A stretch of DNA of 64,000 nucleotides from Peredibacter sp045999315 (GCF_045999315.1 NZ_CP174607.1:1488001-1552000), one strand, 5' to 3'. Shown: positions 50,595-59,960, counted from the stretch's first letter. A program made the numbers and translations. Notes: generated by a model not told the origin, from the sequence alone.

Positions 50595-51689
50595 TTAGTA
50601 CGCGGATTGGATACCGATATACCCGCCTAACGTGAATGTTGTTCCTGTACTAAATTTATCATCACCGAGGTTTTCCCACCAAGAAGCCTGACTACCACCA
50701 TTTTTTGCCTGGAAAGAAGTTGCCGTTTCCATCTCAAGAGCGGTTCCTAAGACGAAATCTATCTCTTCCAGGACGTTTTTACGGTGATATTGGAGGGCCA
50801 GACGAGGGCTGAAAGAATAGCCCTGATATTTTCTGGCATCAGTCGCGATACCATCAGTTTGGGTAATGGATAGCTGATTAAAAAGATTTACTATTAGATT
50901 GAGAGACAGGTTAATACGGTTCTTCTCGCCTTTAAAAGCGTCGTAACTGACCGTAGGACCAAGTCCTACCTTAATGCCTTTTTCTTCTGAATAGCGCTTC
51001 GTGAAGAAGGTATAAGAGTTTTCAAATGAGCGTACATTTAGGGTCCCACCGATAAAGAGACGATTATGGTAGTTCCCCTTGGCCTCTCTAAGTAGGGTCA
51101 AGTTTGCATCGAATGGACTTTGATAGCCCTTGGTTCTGACATCGTCCTTGTAAGGGTAGCTTTCAAAATAAGGCTGAGTAAGACCAATGAGAAATTGTCC
51201 ACGATAGCCGGTTGGGTTTTTAATGGGGTAGTTCTTCGGAAGAGGTTCCTCTAAGCGATAATCAGTCGGATCTTTTGTGTTCTGAAACTGAGTAAATTCT
51301 CGTGAGTCATTAAAGTAAACATAAATATGTTCAGAAAGAACGTAGACCTGATTGCCCTGACGATCCAGAGTCGGAATGAACTCGTCTTCAAGATAGTAAG
51401 TGTTTTCGGCCTCACCACGGAAAAGTGGATCCTGATTGTACTCAGGACTGCTCTTCATTTTCAACTTAAGCGCCTGAAGCTTTTCCTTAGAGGGCGCCAT
51501 CCTTTGAAAACGATTTTCGTTCGCAATGGATGGGTGAATTTTAATCACATCACCTTTTCTTTTATATTGAACCACCGGAGCATCATAGCTTGGATACTTA
51601 AACATCGGCGCTTCAAGCACTGTAATGACCGCATCTAATGCCATGGCCTCAAGACAAAAAAAGAAAGTCAGGAACAGTAACTTTTTCAT
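50595..51689 (-). CDS. Secreted/outer-membrane protein, SH3-like N-terminus and beta-barrel-like C-terminus
   Basis: A 364-residue protein with a signal peptide (MKKLLFLTFFFCLEAMA). Residues 20-150 hold an SH3-like segment (ITVLEAPMFKYPSYDAPVVQ, KRKGDVIKIHP). The C-terminal ~210 residues alternate hydrophobic and polar residues (RLFIGGTLNVRSFENSYTFF, FTLGGYIGIQSAY) and end in an aromatic residue, as in outer-membrane barrels. No family named. Its start overlaps the stop of the upstream gene by four bases, so the two form an operon. Confidence 0.7.
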   Translation of the reverse strand: MKKLLFLTFFFCLEAMALDAVITVLEAPMFKYPSYDAPVVQYKRKGDVIKIHPSIANENRFQRMAPSKEKLQALKLKMKSSPEYNQDPLFRGEAENTYYLEDEFIPTLDRQGNQVYVLSEHIYVYFNDSREFTQFQNTKDPTDYRLEEPLPKNYPIKNPTGYRGQFLIGLTQPYFESYPYKDDVRTKGYQSPFDANLTLLREAKGNYHNRLFIGGTLNVRSFENSYTFFTKRYSEEKGIKVGLGPTVSYDAFKGEKNRINLSLNLIVNLFNQLSITQTDGIATDARKYQGYSFSPRLALQYHRKNVLEEIDFVLGTALEMETATSFQAKNGGSQASWWENLGDDKFSTGTTFTLGGYIGIQSAY

Positions 51690-52693
51690 TGGAAGACCTG
51701 TGCGAAAGAAAGTCCAAAACTCTTATTCGTTTCATTCGATGCTTGAAGCGTCGAGGTGTTGCTTTGATCTTTCATATTAAGCCATTGGGCCTGATAGAAA
51801 ACACCGATCACAAATTCTCCCCATGAGTTTTGAATCGGTCTCTCAATTGATGAAAGAAGATCGGCCGAATTAAACTTCTGAGTAATACTTCCTGTTGGTC
51901 TTTCAGCTTGAACTCGAGCAAGAGGACTCACGCGAAACTGAGTCTGAAAGCGTAGAGGTTGTCCCAGGATCTCAAATTCTTTGGTCTTAAATTGCGGGCC
52001 GAAAGATGGTGCAGTGTACTTGATTTTTCCACCATCGTAGGCGGTTTGTTCGAAGTGAAGAACGGCCCCAACTTTAATAGGTAATCTCCACTGTGTGAAA
52101 AAATGCATCCCATATTGGGTGGTATTTCCATTTGAAATGGTGGTGTCGTTAAAAAGCTTTGCCATGTAATCACCTTGGGCGACACCGGCATAAAAGCTAA
52201 ACTCTGGTGGAATAGAAAGTTTTGTATCGTATTCTGCGCGAACAATATTGTCCGGAGCTGGAGTGTACTTTAGAGGGGGCTCATACATCGCGAGTTCACC
52301 TTTAATAGGTTCCACATAACGACTTAGGATTCTCCAGGTCACAGTTCCGTTTTTATTTTGAATGTACTTAAAACCGTTTTCATCTTCCAGGTTGAAGTAA
52401 CGGATATAAGAATTGCGAGAAAGAGTATAGTTCTTGTTGTCTTCTAAATTTCGAACCGGAACACCTGCATTGACCGCACCCATCTGAGTTCCGCTATTAA
52501 CAATCGTCGTAAAGTGAACGATTTTTTTGGGAGGTTGGTAGTTACGGCCTTGTCTGTTGATATTAATTTCATCTTCGGAGCTTTGGTAGTCATTGTAAGT
52601 AGGAAGTTCCTCGTCGAGATCCTGAATGGCCTTAAGATCAGACTGCGTCTGAGCAAATGCCACGGGAGTGAGAAGAAGAAGCATCCACCACAT
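51686..52693 (-). CDS. Secreted/outer-membrane protein of unknown function
   Basis: A 335-residue protein with a signal peptide (MWWMLLLLTPVAFAQ). An SH3-like stretch near residues 60-110 (VVNSGTQ-like TIVNSGTQMGAVNAGVPVRN, then RYFNLEDENGFKYIQ) precedes a barrel-like C-terminus (FSFYAGVAQGDYMAKLF, GEFVIGVFYQAQWL, FGLSFAQVFQ). It has the same layout as its downstream partner but little sequence identity. It lies one base from the upstream Nudix gene. Function unknown; perhaps an envelope complex made with the neighbour. Confidence 0.68.
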   Translation of the reverse strand: MWWMLLLLTPVAFAQTQSDLKAIQDLDEELPTYNDYQSSEDEININRQGRNYQPPKKIVHFTTIVNSGTQMGAVNAGVPVRNLEDNKNYTLSRNSYIRYFNLEDENGFKYIQNKNGTVTWRILSRYVEPIKGELAMYEPPLKYTPAPDNIVRAEYDTKLSIPPEFSFYAGVAQGDYMAKLFNDTTISNGNTTQYGMHFFTQWRLPIKVGAVLHFEQTAYDGGKIKYTAPSFGPQFKTKEFEILGQPLRFQTQFRVSPLARVQAERPTGSITQKFNSADLLSSIERPIQNSWGEFVIGVFYQAQWLNMKDQSNTSTLQASNETNKSFGLSFAQVFQ

Positions 52694-52694
52694 C

Positions 52695-53141
52695 TTAGCC
52701 GCCCCAATGTTTCAGAAGATGTTGTGCTTTAACTAGTGTCTCGTAATTTGATTCGTGTTTTACGATATCACGGTGAATCTCATCAATGCCGATCCATTTG
52801 AAGTCTTGATGTTCGTGAGAATCAATTTTCACTTCCCACTTCTGATCAAGAATAATGAGGAAAGATTCCTCATGGCATTTTCTTTCACGCTGATCAGTGA
52901 ACTCGTATTTAAGTCCAAGGTTCAGCATATCCATGATGGTTTCGATATTAAGACCGGTTTCCTCAATGGCCTCTCTGAGTCCACCTTCTTCGTAGGTTTC
53001 GCTGTCCTCGAGTTTGCCCGTCACGTTTTGCCAGAAGCCACCACGACGTTCATTGGTTCTAAGGAGTAAAAATTGAAACTTATGACTAGGTTGGTCAAGA
53101 GCGGCCAGGACCACCTGAGCTTTTTTGGTTTTTGAACTCAT
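52695..53141 (-). CDS. Nudix hydrolase
   Basis: A 148-residue Nudix-fold pyrophosphohydrolase. The Nudix box, GX5EX7REUXEEXGU, is fully met by GKLEDSETYEEGGLREAIEE followed by TGL. The sequence order and the W-rich start (LLLRTNERRGGFWQNVTGKL) recall NudB-type dihydroneopterin triphosphatases, but the substrate is not certain. It is the first gene of a three-gene minus-strand unit with two secreted proteins. Confidence 0.9.
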   Translation of the reverse strand: MSSKTKKAQVVLAALDQPSHKFQFLLLRTNERRGGFWQNVTGKLEDSETYEEGGLREAIEETGLNIETIMDMLNLGLKYEFTDQRERKCHEESFLIILDQKWEVKIDSHEHQDFKWIGIDEIHRDIVKHESNYETLVKAQHLLKHWGG

Positions 53142-53274
53142 AATTTATTATGAGCGACAAGATCAGGATTGTCCAAAAACTCGAGTGAGATTTTAGGTAG
53201 TTTGCTCCGCGTAGCCGACCTTAAAACTCAACTTATAAATTGCGTCATATAGCTGGATTTGATATGAAGAATAG

Positions 53275-53961
53275 ATGAATGATTTAAATACGATACTCTT
53301 CAATATAGCTCAGTCCCTGCCAGGGTTTTTGCTTGCTATCGTGACTCACGAAGCGGCCCATGCATGGATGGCGAATAAATTTGGAGATCCAACTGCGAAA
53401 AACGCAGGTCGTTTAACTTTAAATCCTGCTGCTCACTATGATCCATGGGGAACCATCTTCTTCCCACTTCTGGCCGCAGTAACAAACTTCGCCATGATTG
53501 GTTGGGCCCGTCCGGTGCCAATCGAAATCCGTAATTTTAAAAAGATTCGTTCTGGGATTTTCTGGGTAAGCTTCGCTGGTCCGCTATCGAACCTTATTCT
53601 CGGAACACTCTCGGCCCTGATACTCGCTGTGATTGCTACGAAAGTTTCTCCTGATTGGGGCTACTACCGTATTTCTATTCGCATGCTTCAGTACTCAGTA
53701 TTCATTAACTTCATTTTGGCCTTCTTCAATTTGATCCCACTTCCGCCACTTGATGGTTCGAAAATGGTTTCATCTTTTCTAAAAGGTCAGGCGCTTTATA
53801 AGTATGAGAACTTCGCCCGTTATACACCGGTGATTTTCATCATGGTGATGGCCCTAAGTTTTATGGGAATTCACACTCTGAGCTACGTACTTATGCCGGC
53901 CCAAATGATCGCTAATTATTTAATGTTCACCTTTGTAGGACTCTTCGGAGGAATCGTATGA
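53275..53961 (+). CDS. Site-2 protease family (M50) membrane metalloprotease
   Basis: A 228-residue polytopic protein. The zinc motif HEAAHAWMANKFGDPTAKN (HExxH) lies in the first membrane segment region, and the second site FFNLIPLPPLDGSKM supplies the NxxPxPxLDG aspartate. The family cleaves substrates within the membrane; small members like this have no PDZ domain, and their targets are often unknown. Its last four bases overlap scpA (ATGA), a frequent neighbour arrangement. Confidence 0.92.
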   Translation: MNDLNTILFNIAQSLPGFLLAIVTHEAAHAWMANKFGDPTAKNAGRLTLNPAAHYDPWGTIFFPLLAAVTNFAMIGWARPVPIEIRNFKKIRSGIFWVSFAGPLSNLILGTLSALILAVIATKVSPDWGYYRISIRMLQYSVFINFILAFFNLIPLPPLDGSKMVSSFLKGQALYKYENFARYTPVIFIMVMALSFMGIHTLSYVLMPAQMIANYLMFTFVGLFGGIV

Positions 53962-54803
53962 CCGAGAATGAAATCCTAGTTAAGATAGATCGTTTCGACG
54001 GTCCTTTGGCACTTCTTCTTCACCTTATTCAGAAAGAAGAAATGCGCATCCAGGAGCTTGAGCTCAATACGATCACTAATCAGTATCTTGATTATCTTCA
54101 AAAGATGCAGGACCTGAACTTCGATGTGGCAGGTGAGTATCTTTATATGGCCGCGACTCTTCTTTATTTGAAGTCGCAGACTATTGCCGACGAGTCTCAG
54201 GATCAAAACCTGATCAAGATTACGGCCGGTGAAATGGGCCTAGAGATTCAGACTCGTGGAGAGTTGATTAAGCGTCTTGAGGAGCTTGAACGCTTCCAAC
54301 GTCTTGGTCAGCGTCTTTGGGGCCTTCCAAAAAAAGGTCACGAGATCTTCGTTAAAAACAAAGTGGATCGTAAGGCGATTGAAGATTCAATCCTTACTCC
54401 TATTGATCTTCAGCAATTAACAGAAACCATGATGGATCTTATTCGTCGTGAGAAGCGCAAATATGCGGTTGTGAAGCGTGACCGTCTCTCAATTAAGGAG
54501 AAATTGGTTCGTCTTAAGTCTATGCTTAAGGAAGGCGACACAACTCAATTTGATAAGCTTCTAGATGAAAATGAAACAGGAATTATTGATAAAGTAATCA
54601 CCTTTATCTCTCTTCTTGAGCTTGCTCGTCTGAAAAAATTACAAATTTTCCAAAACGAGGACAAGGGCTCCATTTACATCGAGGTTAAGGAAAGTTTAGA
54701 GTCTTTCGATCCAGAAACAGCAAATGGTTTCGATCCGGAAGGCGAAGCAAACAAACCAAAAGAAGCGGCAGCCCCTGCGGAAGCAGCGGCCCCTATCCAA
54801 TAA
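53958..54803 (+). CDS. scpA: Segregation and condensation protein A
   Basis: A 281-residue kleisin that bridges the SMC dimer in chromosome condensation and segregation. The N-terminal VKIDRFDGPLALLLHLIQKE and INQYLDYL-like TNQYLDYLQKMQDLNFDVAG, EYLYMAATLLYLKSQTI are classic ScpA. The C-terminal winged-helix includes VITFISLLELARLKKLQIFQ. The last ~35 residues are an Ala/Glu/Pro-rich tail (KEAAAPAEAAAPIQ). It is co-translated with the protease and followed after nine bases by scpB. Confidence 0.95.
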   Translation: MTENEILVKIDRFDGPLALLLHLIQKEEMRIQELELNTITNQYLDYLQKMQDLNFDVAGEYLYMAATLLYLKSQTIADESQDQNLIKITAGEMGLEIQTRGELIKRLEELERFQRLGQRLWGLPKKGHEIFVKNKVDRKAIEDSILTPIDLQQLTETMMDLIRREKRKYAVVKRDRLSIKEKLVRLKSMLKEGDTTQFDKLLDENETGIIDKVITFISLLELARLKKLQIFQNEDKGSIYIEVKESLESFDPETANGFDPEGEANKPKEAAAPAEAAAPIQ

Positions 54804-54812
54804 GGAAGTGCT

Positions 54813-56228
54813 ATGGATTCGATGAACGACATCAACTACGAATGGGATCTTTCTGTTGAAGCGCAAGCTATCGCAGAAGTGTCGGAAGTTGAGACTGTTG
54901 AAACAGTTGAAGTTGCAGCTACAGAAACTCCAGCAGAAGAAGGCTTCTCGCTTGATCTCAATCACTACGATGAGAAAGAGCAGGAAGACATGCTTTGGCA
55001 GGCACGTACTGGTCTAAATGCAGACACTCTTTGTGGTGCTATCGAAACTATCATTTTCATGTCTGACCGCCCGATCTCAATCCAAAAGATCAAGGCCCAG
55101 ATTGATAACGAACTTCCACTTCGTGTTATTCACGAATCACTTTCTAAGCTTCAGGCCGGTTACGAAGAGAAATTCCATGGTATTCGTCTGGTAGAAGTTG
55201 CTGAAGGGTACCAGTTCCGTACGAAGGCGACTTATTCGAAATTCGTTCAGAACCTATTTAAGATCAATTCACTTGTTCTTACTCCAACAGCTCTAGAAGT
55301 GTTGGCGATCATTGCCTACAAACAACCAGTTTCTAAGACTGAAGTTGAAAAAATCCGTGGTGTGGATTCATCTCACATCATCCGCGCTCTTATGGATAAG
55401 CGTCTCGTGAGAATCACTGGCCGTTCGGAAGAGCTAGGTCGTCCGTCACTATTTGGTACGACTGATGAATTCCTTGAAGTCTTTAACCTTGCTGATATCT
55501 CTGGTCTTCCACCTGAGTATGAGCTTGAAGAAATGGCTACTAAGAACACGATTGGTACAATCGCTGACATTAAATCAGTGGTGTTCCGTTCTGAGAACCT
55601 TTCTAAGTTCAGCGCTGATGAGTCTGATGAGCTTGAGAGACTTTCTAATGACATCAATCTTATCGCTGCCGATACAAATTTCACGGCCCTTCTTAAGTCT
55701 GAAGAGAAGAGAAAAACAGATGGCGAAACAACTGTTCGTAAGTCTGCATTCGATATTCTTGAAGACTTCGTAAACCGTGAAGAGTCTGTTCGTCAGACGA
55801 AGGCCGCGGCCGATTCAATTACACTTATGAATGTCATCGACGCGAAAGTTGTCGATATCGCTGAAGAGGGTGTGATCTTCAATGCTCCTGAAATTGATGA
55901 GGAGTTTGAGGCCCTAAGAGCAGCAGAAATTGCGGAAATCGAAGAAGCTGAAGCAGTTCACATTGCCGAAGAAGTTTCGAATTTCGAATCAATGGATCTT
56001 GCCCAAGAAGCTGAGGAATTAGAGCGTGCTTTAGACCTCGCTTTCGAAAACCTAACTGGCGAAAAGCTTGAAGAGGGCGAGATGGCCTTTGATGTTGATG
56101 GTGATATCAACAACTTAGACTTCACAATTGATGAAGCTATTACCAAGGGTAAAGATTTTGATCTTGACCTGGCGTTCCTAAATGAAGTACCTGTACCAGC
56201 TATAGAGAATAGCGACGAGAATACCTAA
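54813..56228 (+). CDS. scpB: Segregation and condensation protein B with long acidic extensions
   Basis: The ScpB core of two winged helices spans about residues 60-235: AIETIIFMSDRPISIQKIKA, GIRLVEVAEGYQFRTKATYS, LVLTPTALEVLAIIAYKQPV, KTEVEKIRGVDSSHIIRALM and GRPSLFGTTDEFLEVFNL. It is flanked by an acidic N-terminal ~55 residues and a ~235-residue Glu-rich C-terminal region (AEIAEIEEAEAVHIAEEV). Total length 471 is more than twice the usual ~200. The function as ScpA partner is secure; the extensions have no recognised domain. Confidence 0.93.
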   Translation: MDSMNDINYEWDLSVEAQAIAEVSEVETVETVEVAATETPAEEGFSLDLNHYDEKEQEDMLWQARTGLNADTLCGAIETIIFMSDRPISIQKIKAQIDNELPLRVIHESLSKLQAGYEEKFHGIRLVEVAEGYQFRTKATYSKFVQNLFKINSLVLTPTALEVLAIIAYKQPVSKTEVEKIRGVDSSHIIRALMDKRLVRITGRSEELGRPSLFGTTDEFLEVFNLADISGLPPEYELEEMATKNTIGTIADIKSVVFRSENLSKFSADESDELERLSNDINLIAADTNFTALLKSEEKRKTDGETTVRKSAFDILEDFVNREESVRQTKAAADSITLMNVIDAKVVDIAEEGVIFNAPEIDEEFEALRAAEIAEIEEAEAVHIAEEVSNFESMDLAQEAEELERALDLAFENLTGEKLEEGEMAFDVDGDINNLDFTIDEAITKGKDFDLDLAFLNEVPVPAIENSDENT

Positions 56229-56246
56229 TAGGTCTCGTCGCTCTTT
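56211..56246 (+). terminator. Inverted repeat across the scpB stop
   Basis: AGCGACGAGA (56211-56220) pairs perfectly with TCTCGTCGCT (56233-56242) over a 12 nt loop that contains the scpB TAA, followed by CTTTTCG. It is a probable but modest terminator, so rluB may have partial read-through or its own promoter. Confidence 0.6.
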
Positions 56247-56289
56247 TCGTTCAACCTTATAACTGCCGGGAGGCAGATTGGAGTCAAAA

Positions 56290-57318
56290 ATGTCTAATCA
56301 AGACCTTTCTATCCGTTTACAAAAAGTAATTGCAGATTGTGGTGTTACATCAAGAAGAAAAGCTGAAGGCTATATCCTTGATGGCCGAGTAACAGTTAAC
56401 GCGAAAGTAGTGACTGAGCTTGGAACAAAAGTGAACCCGCACACAGACATCATCCAAGTGGATGGCGTGACTCTAGAGCTAGCAGCGATTGATAAAGTGT
56501 ATGTTGTACTTAATAAGCCACGTGCTTATATGACAACTCTTTCAGATCCTGAAGGCCGTCCGACTGTAATGGACCTTATCTACGGTGTTAAACAAAGAAT
56601 TTTCCCTGTTGGTCGTCTCGATTATCTTTCTGAAGGTCTTTTGATCCTTACGAATGATGGTGACCTTGCCAACATGATCATGCACCCTCGTTACGAAGTT
56701 GAGAAAGTGTACGAAGTAAAAGTTTTCGGTCACGTTAACGAAGCACTTCTTGCAAAAATCAAGCGTGGGGTAATGACTGAGGACGGTCTATTGAAGCCGA
56801 AATCAGTTCGAGTGATTGAACAGCTTCCAAATAAGACATGGCTTGAGTTCCGCCTTAACGAAGGTAAGAACCGCGAGATTCGTAAGATTTGTGATGCTGT
56901 AGATCTGACTGTAGATAAACTTCGTCGTGTTGCCATCGAAGGTCTGAACATTCAGTCTCTTCCAGTTGGCCAATATATGTTCACAACTCGTAAAGAACTT
57001 CTTAAAGCATTAGGTCTTAACGAGCACGGTGAGAAAGTTGCTCTTCGTAAGTTCGTATCTGCTAAGAAGACCCTTAACACGACAAAAGTTGCTAAGATCG
57101 TTTCTAAAACAGCTCGTCCAGCTGATGACAAACGTTTCCATAGCTTCCGTAAGGAAAGTTATTACGAGACAGTTGCGTCAATTAAAGATCTTAAGATGCG
57201 TCAAGCTGAAGAAGAGGCTACAAAGAAAGCAGAGGCAGAAGCACAAGAAAGAGCTGCGCATTTCGCTAAGTCTATGAAGAAGTCTTCGAAGCCAAGAGGT
57301 TATGGAAATAAAAATTAA
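56290..57318 (+). CDS. rluB: 23S rRNA pseudouridine synthase (RluB/RsuA family)
   Basis: A pseudouridine synthase of about 342 residues. The N-terminal S4 domain is RLQKVIADCGVTSRRKAEGY, and the catalytic aspartate is in PVGRLDYLSEGLLILTNDGD. Further blocks are VLNKPRAYMTTLSDPEGRPT, YEVKVFGHV and FRLNEGKNREIRKICDAVDL. A ~90-residue basic, Ala/Lys/Glu-rich tail follows. Start ATG 56290 is preferred (GGAG at 56280); a TTG at 56278 is also open. scpA-scpB-rluB is a common bacterial order. Confidence 0.93.
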   Translation: MSNQDLSIRLQKVIADCGVTSRRKAEGYILDGRVTVNAKVVTELGTKVNPHTDIIQVDGVTLELAAIDKVYVVLNKPRAYMTTLSDPEGRPTVMDLIYGVKQRIFPVGRLDYLSEGLLILTNDGDLANMIMHPRYEVEKVYEVKVFGHVNEALLAKIKRGVMTEDGLLKPKSVRVIEQLPNKTWLEFRLNEGKNREIRKICDAVDLTVDKLRRVAIEGLNIQSLPVGQYMFTTRKELLKALGLNEHGEKVALRKFVSAKKTLNTTKVAKIVSKTARPADDKRFHSFRKESYYETVASIKDLKMRQAEEEATKKAEAEAQERAAHFAKSMKKSSKPRGYGNKN

Positions 57319-58405
57319 GAAAGGGAAAATCCTCATTTACCGAGTCTTCGACATCGGTTCAGAGATTGACCTTGAAAAAGTTGAGGCCCTTTTTGAAGAT
57401 AAAAAACTCAAAGGCCGCTTCAAACTAGATCGTAAACACAACATGTCCCTTATCATCTCGAGTTCACCGCTCTCAATTCAGTTGGGATCGGTGAACATGA
57501 GATTACAAGACCAGATGGTCGCGGCCGAATTGATTGCAAAAGTTTGGTACTTCGGAACCGTCTCTCTTTGTTTCCAGATTCCTATTCCTGAAAATACAAA
57601 CTGGCCTGAACTCGTGAAGATCGCGAGCTGGATCGAGAACGACGAAGAGATCGAAGTTCTTGCTCGTGAGAAGGCGAAGCAGTTCCAGAACGATATTAAG
57701 AACGCCATTCCGGTTCTGAATGAATGGAGCATGAATGAAGATTATGTGACGTACTTCATTCAGGAACTTGATGGCCTGCAAGGCCCACTTTCTACTCTGA
57801 CTGAGAAAGTAGATGTGCCTGCACTTATTCTAGCTGAATCAAAAGACATTCTTTCTGAGCAAGTGAAGAAGAACATCCTAGAGAACACTTATCAGTATTC
57901 AAGAGATGATCTAGTTGTTGTTGATTGGAACTCAGCACTTGTCGTTGAACCAAACGGTTCAATGGATGTGCCGCTGGTTATTGAGTTTGCTCTGAACCAA
58001 TTGCTTGAACTTCGTTACTACGATGATCTTCTCGATCAGCGTCTAAATACGCTCTACAATGAAGTTGTGGGGAAGAAGCGTGGTCTTCTTTCAAACAAAT
58101 ACTCTCGTCTTGCTGAAGATGCGGGACAGATTTATCTCGAGATCTCAGAGATCGTTGAGAACGTAGAAAACTCATTTAAGACGGTGGGGGATTTTTATCT
58201 CGCCACAATCTTCCGTGCTTCTTCGAAAAGATTCCGTTTCGATGATTGGCAGAAGAGCATTAATGAGAAGCTTGGCAACCTGGCCGAGATCTCAAAGTTA
58301 TTGCATTCAGAGGTGAGTGAGTCGAGAAATCAGACGTTAGAGATTATTATTATCGTGTTGATTGCGATTGAGGTTGTACCTTTCTTGTACAACCTCTCGC
58401 AGTAG
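57302..58405 (+). CDS. RMD1/YagE (DUF155) family membrane-tethered protein
   Basis: A 367-residue protein. The C-terminal single transmembrane helix (ETLEIIIIVLIAIEVVPFLY) and preceding helical pattern (LSNKYSRLAEDAGQIYLEIS, RFRFDDWQKSINEKLGNLAE) match the RMD1/YagE family, known in eukaryotes from mitochondrial RMND1. Family members are tail-anchored, of unclear molecular function. It overlaps rluB by 17 bp and so is co-translated with it. Confidence 0.78.
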   Translation: MEIKIKKGKILIYRVFDIGSEIDLEKVEALFEDKKLKGRFKLDRKHNMSLIISSSPLSIQLGSVNMRLQDQMVAAELIAKVWYFGTVSLCFQIPIPENTNWPELVKIASWIENDEEIEVLAREKAKQFQNDIKNAIPVLNEWSMNEDYVTYFIQELDGLQGPLSTLTEKVDVPALILAESKDILSEQVKKNILENTYQYSRDDLVVVDWNSALVVEPNGSMDVPLVIEFALNQLLELRYYDDLLDQRLNTLYNEVVGKKRGLLSNKYSRLAEDAGQIYLEISEIVENVENSFKTVGDFYLATIFRASSKRFRFDDWQKSINEKLGNLAEISKLLHSEVSESRNQTLEIIIIVLIAIEVVPFLYNLSQ

Positions 58406-58407
58406 AA

Positions 58408-58716
58408 CTAATTGTCGATATTGTTTAGGTTCTGCTCATCCATAGATTCAGTTAAAAAATCTACGGCGAATTCTACGGCCTGATCACCATAGGCCATTTC
58501 CTTGTGATCAACAGCGAAGTTCGCGTGCTTGATAAGTTCAGCAGTTTTTCTCATAAGCTCTGCACTGGCGTCGAAGTATTCACCTTCTTCTTCAGAAGCT
58601 AATACATGAGCAAGTAGGGCGTGAACACTCTTGATCAGACGGACTTGAGTTGAAGTTAGTTCTTCTGTATCAAGCTTCATCGTTAATTCGTTGTTCTTTT
58701 GACCTAGGCTTTGCAT
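58408..58716 (-). CDS. Small helical cytoplasmic protein, unknown function
   Basis: A 102-residue acidic, mostly helical protein (LTSTQVRLIKSVHALLAHVL, EYFDASAELMRKTAELIKHA, DQAVEFAVDFLTESMDEQ). ATG 58716 has AAAAGGAT upstream and is preferred; an ATG at 58740 would add eight residues. No family is recognised. It ends two bases before the 3' end of the convergent RMD1-like gene. Confidence 0.65.
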   Translation of the reverse strand: MQSLGQKNNELTMKLDTEELTSTQVRLIKSVHALLAHVLASEEEGEYFDASAELMRKTAELIKHANFAVDHKEMAYGDQAVEFAVDFLTESMDEQNLNNIDN

Positions 58717-58872
58717 ATTTTGATCCTTTTTAAGCACCATCAGGACCTTTATCGGGATAATCCCTAGGAAATTTAGCTATTTATGCCGGAGTAAAAGATT
58801 TCGGGTTTTAGCTTTACAAGCTGGGTTGAGGAGCGTATAACTACTTTAATTTCCAAGACTTTCATTATCAAT

Positions 58873-58949
<77 letters not shown>

Positions 58950-58974
58950 AAATCCTTAAAATTCAATTGTTGTT

Positions 58975-59009
58975 ACTTTCACTACGCCTGCGGACCGCCA
59001 GCGAAAGTG
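58975..59009. repeat. GC-rich imperfect hairpin carrying a 15 bp dispersed repeat
   Basis: Outer arms ACTTTC (58975-58980) and GAAAGT (59003-59008) enclose an imperfect GC-rich stem (CTGCGG and CCGCCAG). The 15 bp CCGCCAGCGAAAGTG at 58995-59009 occurs again at 60001-60015, bracketing the metallopeptidase gene. Confidence 0.55.
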
Positions 59010-59048
59010 GATAAGCTTATGTTTTACGTCTCTTTGCTATAGAATGAT

Positions 59049-59861
59049 TTACTCGTTTGGATAATACCAACAATTTGGTCTAACTCCCAAAATATCTCCC
59101 TGAGAAAGAGAGCAGTTCCCACTTGATTCTTCTGTGTCTGATAAAGAATTTTTGACGTCTTTATTGCAAAGACTTCCATTAAATAGAGTATTAAGTCTAC
59201 ATTGCAGTTCCGAATGAGCTTGGTAAATGTGTCCCTTTGCATAAGGTCTGTCGTTAATATCAAATTCAATACGAGGAAGTGGTTCATTGTAGATCTTATT
59301 AACTTCAATGTTAGTAGCTTCGATGAGGTTTTTACTCGCCATCGCAGAGCGGATACAAACATTCACTTCATCAACATTCGCATAGGCCTCAGTGCATTTA
59401 TCTGTGACAAATTTTGAGACCTTTAAGTTACTAACAACTTTGCTATTTTCAATTGAGTCACTGAATATTCTTTTTGAACATTTAAGAGTGGCAAAATAGT
59501 CGGCCTGACCTTCAACAGAGAGCCAAGAGTGCTTTTTCACTTTTGGATATCCTCCTAAGTGATGCCCTAATTCATGACATAACAAAATAGTGAAGCCGTC
59601 TTGGTTTAAGAACTTTAATCGAGCAAATCCACCATTCGCATGGACTTTCCAAATTTTTGAATCTGTTGATCTACTTGTGTGAGCATTAATCGTAGAGTTG
59701 CTCCAGTTGCCGAGAATGGCTAGTTTCGCTCCCATCTCTTGTACATCTTGGGCGAACTCGTTTTGAACCTTACTAATAGTCGTCTCAAACTCTTTTTTAG
59801 AGATAGCGGCAAAGGTAAAGTTAGTGCTCAAGAGCAGGATAATTAATCCTAGTGCCTTCAT
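59049..59861 (-). CDS. Secreted zinc metallopeptidase-like protein
   Basis: A 270-residue protein with a signal peptide (MKALGLIILLLSTNFTFAA). The motif ILLCHELGHHLGGYP (HExxH around residues 96-100) followed by SVEGQADYFATLKC, with an E-x3-D third-ligand pattern about 20 residues later, fits a gluzincin-type peptidase. Six or more cysteines (CSKRIF, DKCTEA, NVCIRSA, LQCRLN, SLCNKDV, GNCSLS) suggest disulphides in the periplasm or outside the cell. It lies next to initiator tRNA between two copies of a 15 bp repeat. A degradative or predatory role is speculation. Confidence 0.75.
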   Translation of the reverse strand: MKALGLIILLLSTNFTFAAISKKEFETTISKVQNEFAQDVQEMGAKLAILGNWSNSTINAHTSRSTDSKIWKVHANGGFARLKFLNQDGFTILLCHELGHHLGGYPKVKKHSWLSVEGQADYFATLKCSKRIFSDSIENSKVVSNLKVSKFVTDKCTEAYANVDEVNVCIRSAMASKNLIEATNIEVNKIYNEPLPRIEFDINDRPYAKGHIYQAHSELQCRLNTLFNGSLCNKDVKNSLSDTEESSGNCSLSQGDILGVRPNCWYYPNE

Positions 59862-59960
59862 TTGTAGTTTCCCAATAAAGTTTATGTCTTATTTTAGAAT
59901 ATATTCGTGGCATGTAGGCCTTATCTGGTAAATAAGAGGTGACTGTTTAATATCTAGGCA

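Noticed and set aside
59049..59861. Second HExxH peptide-modification enzyme
   Set aside because: Its HELGHHLGG is followed by the EGQADYF third-ligand pattern of peptidases, it has a signal peptide, and it lacks the YSxxRxxxRP motif.
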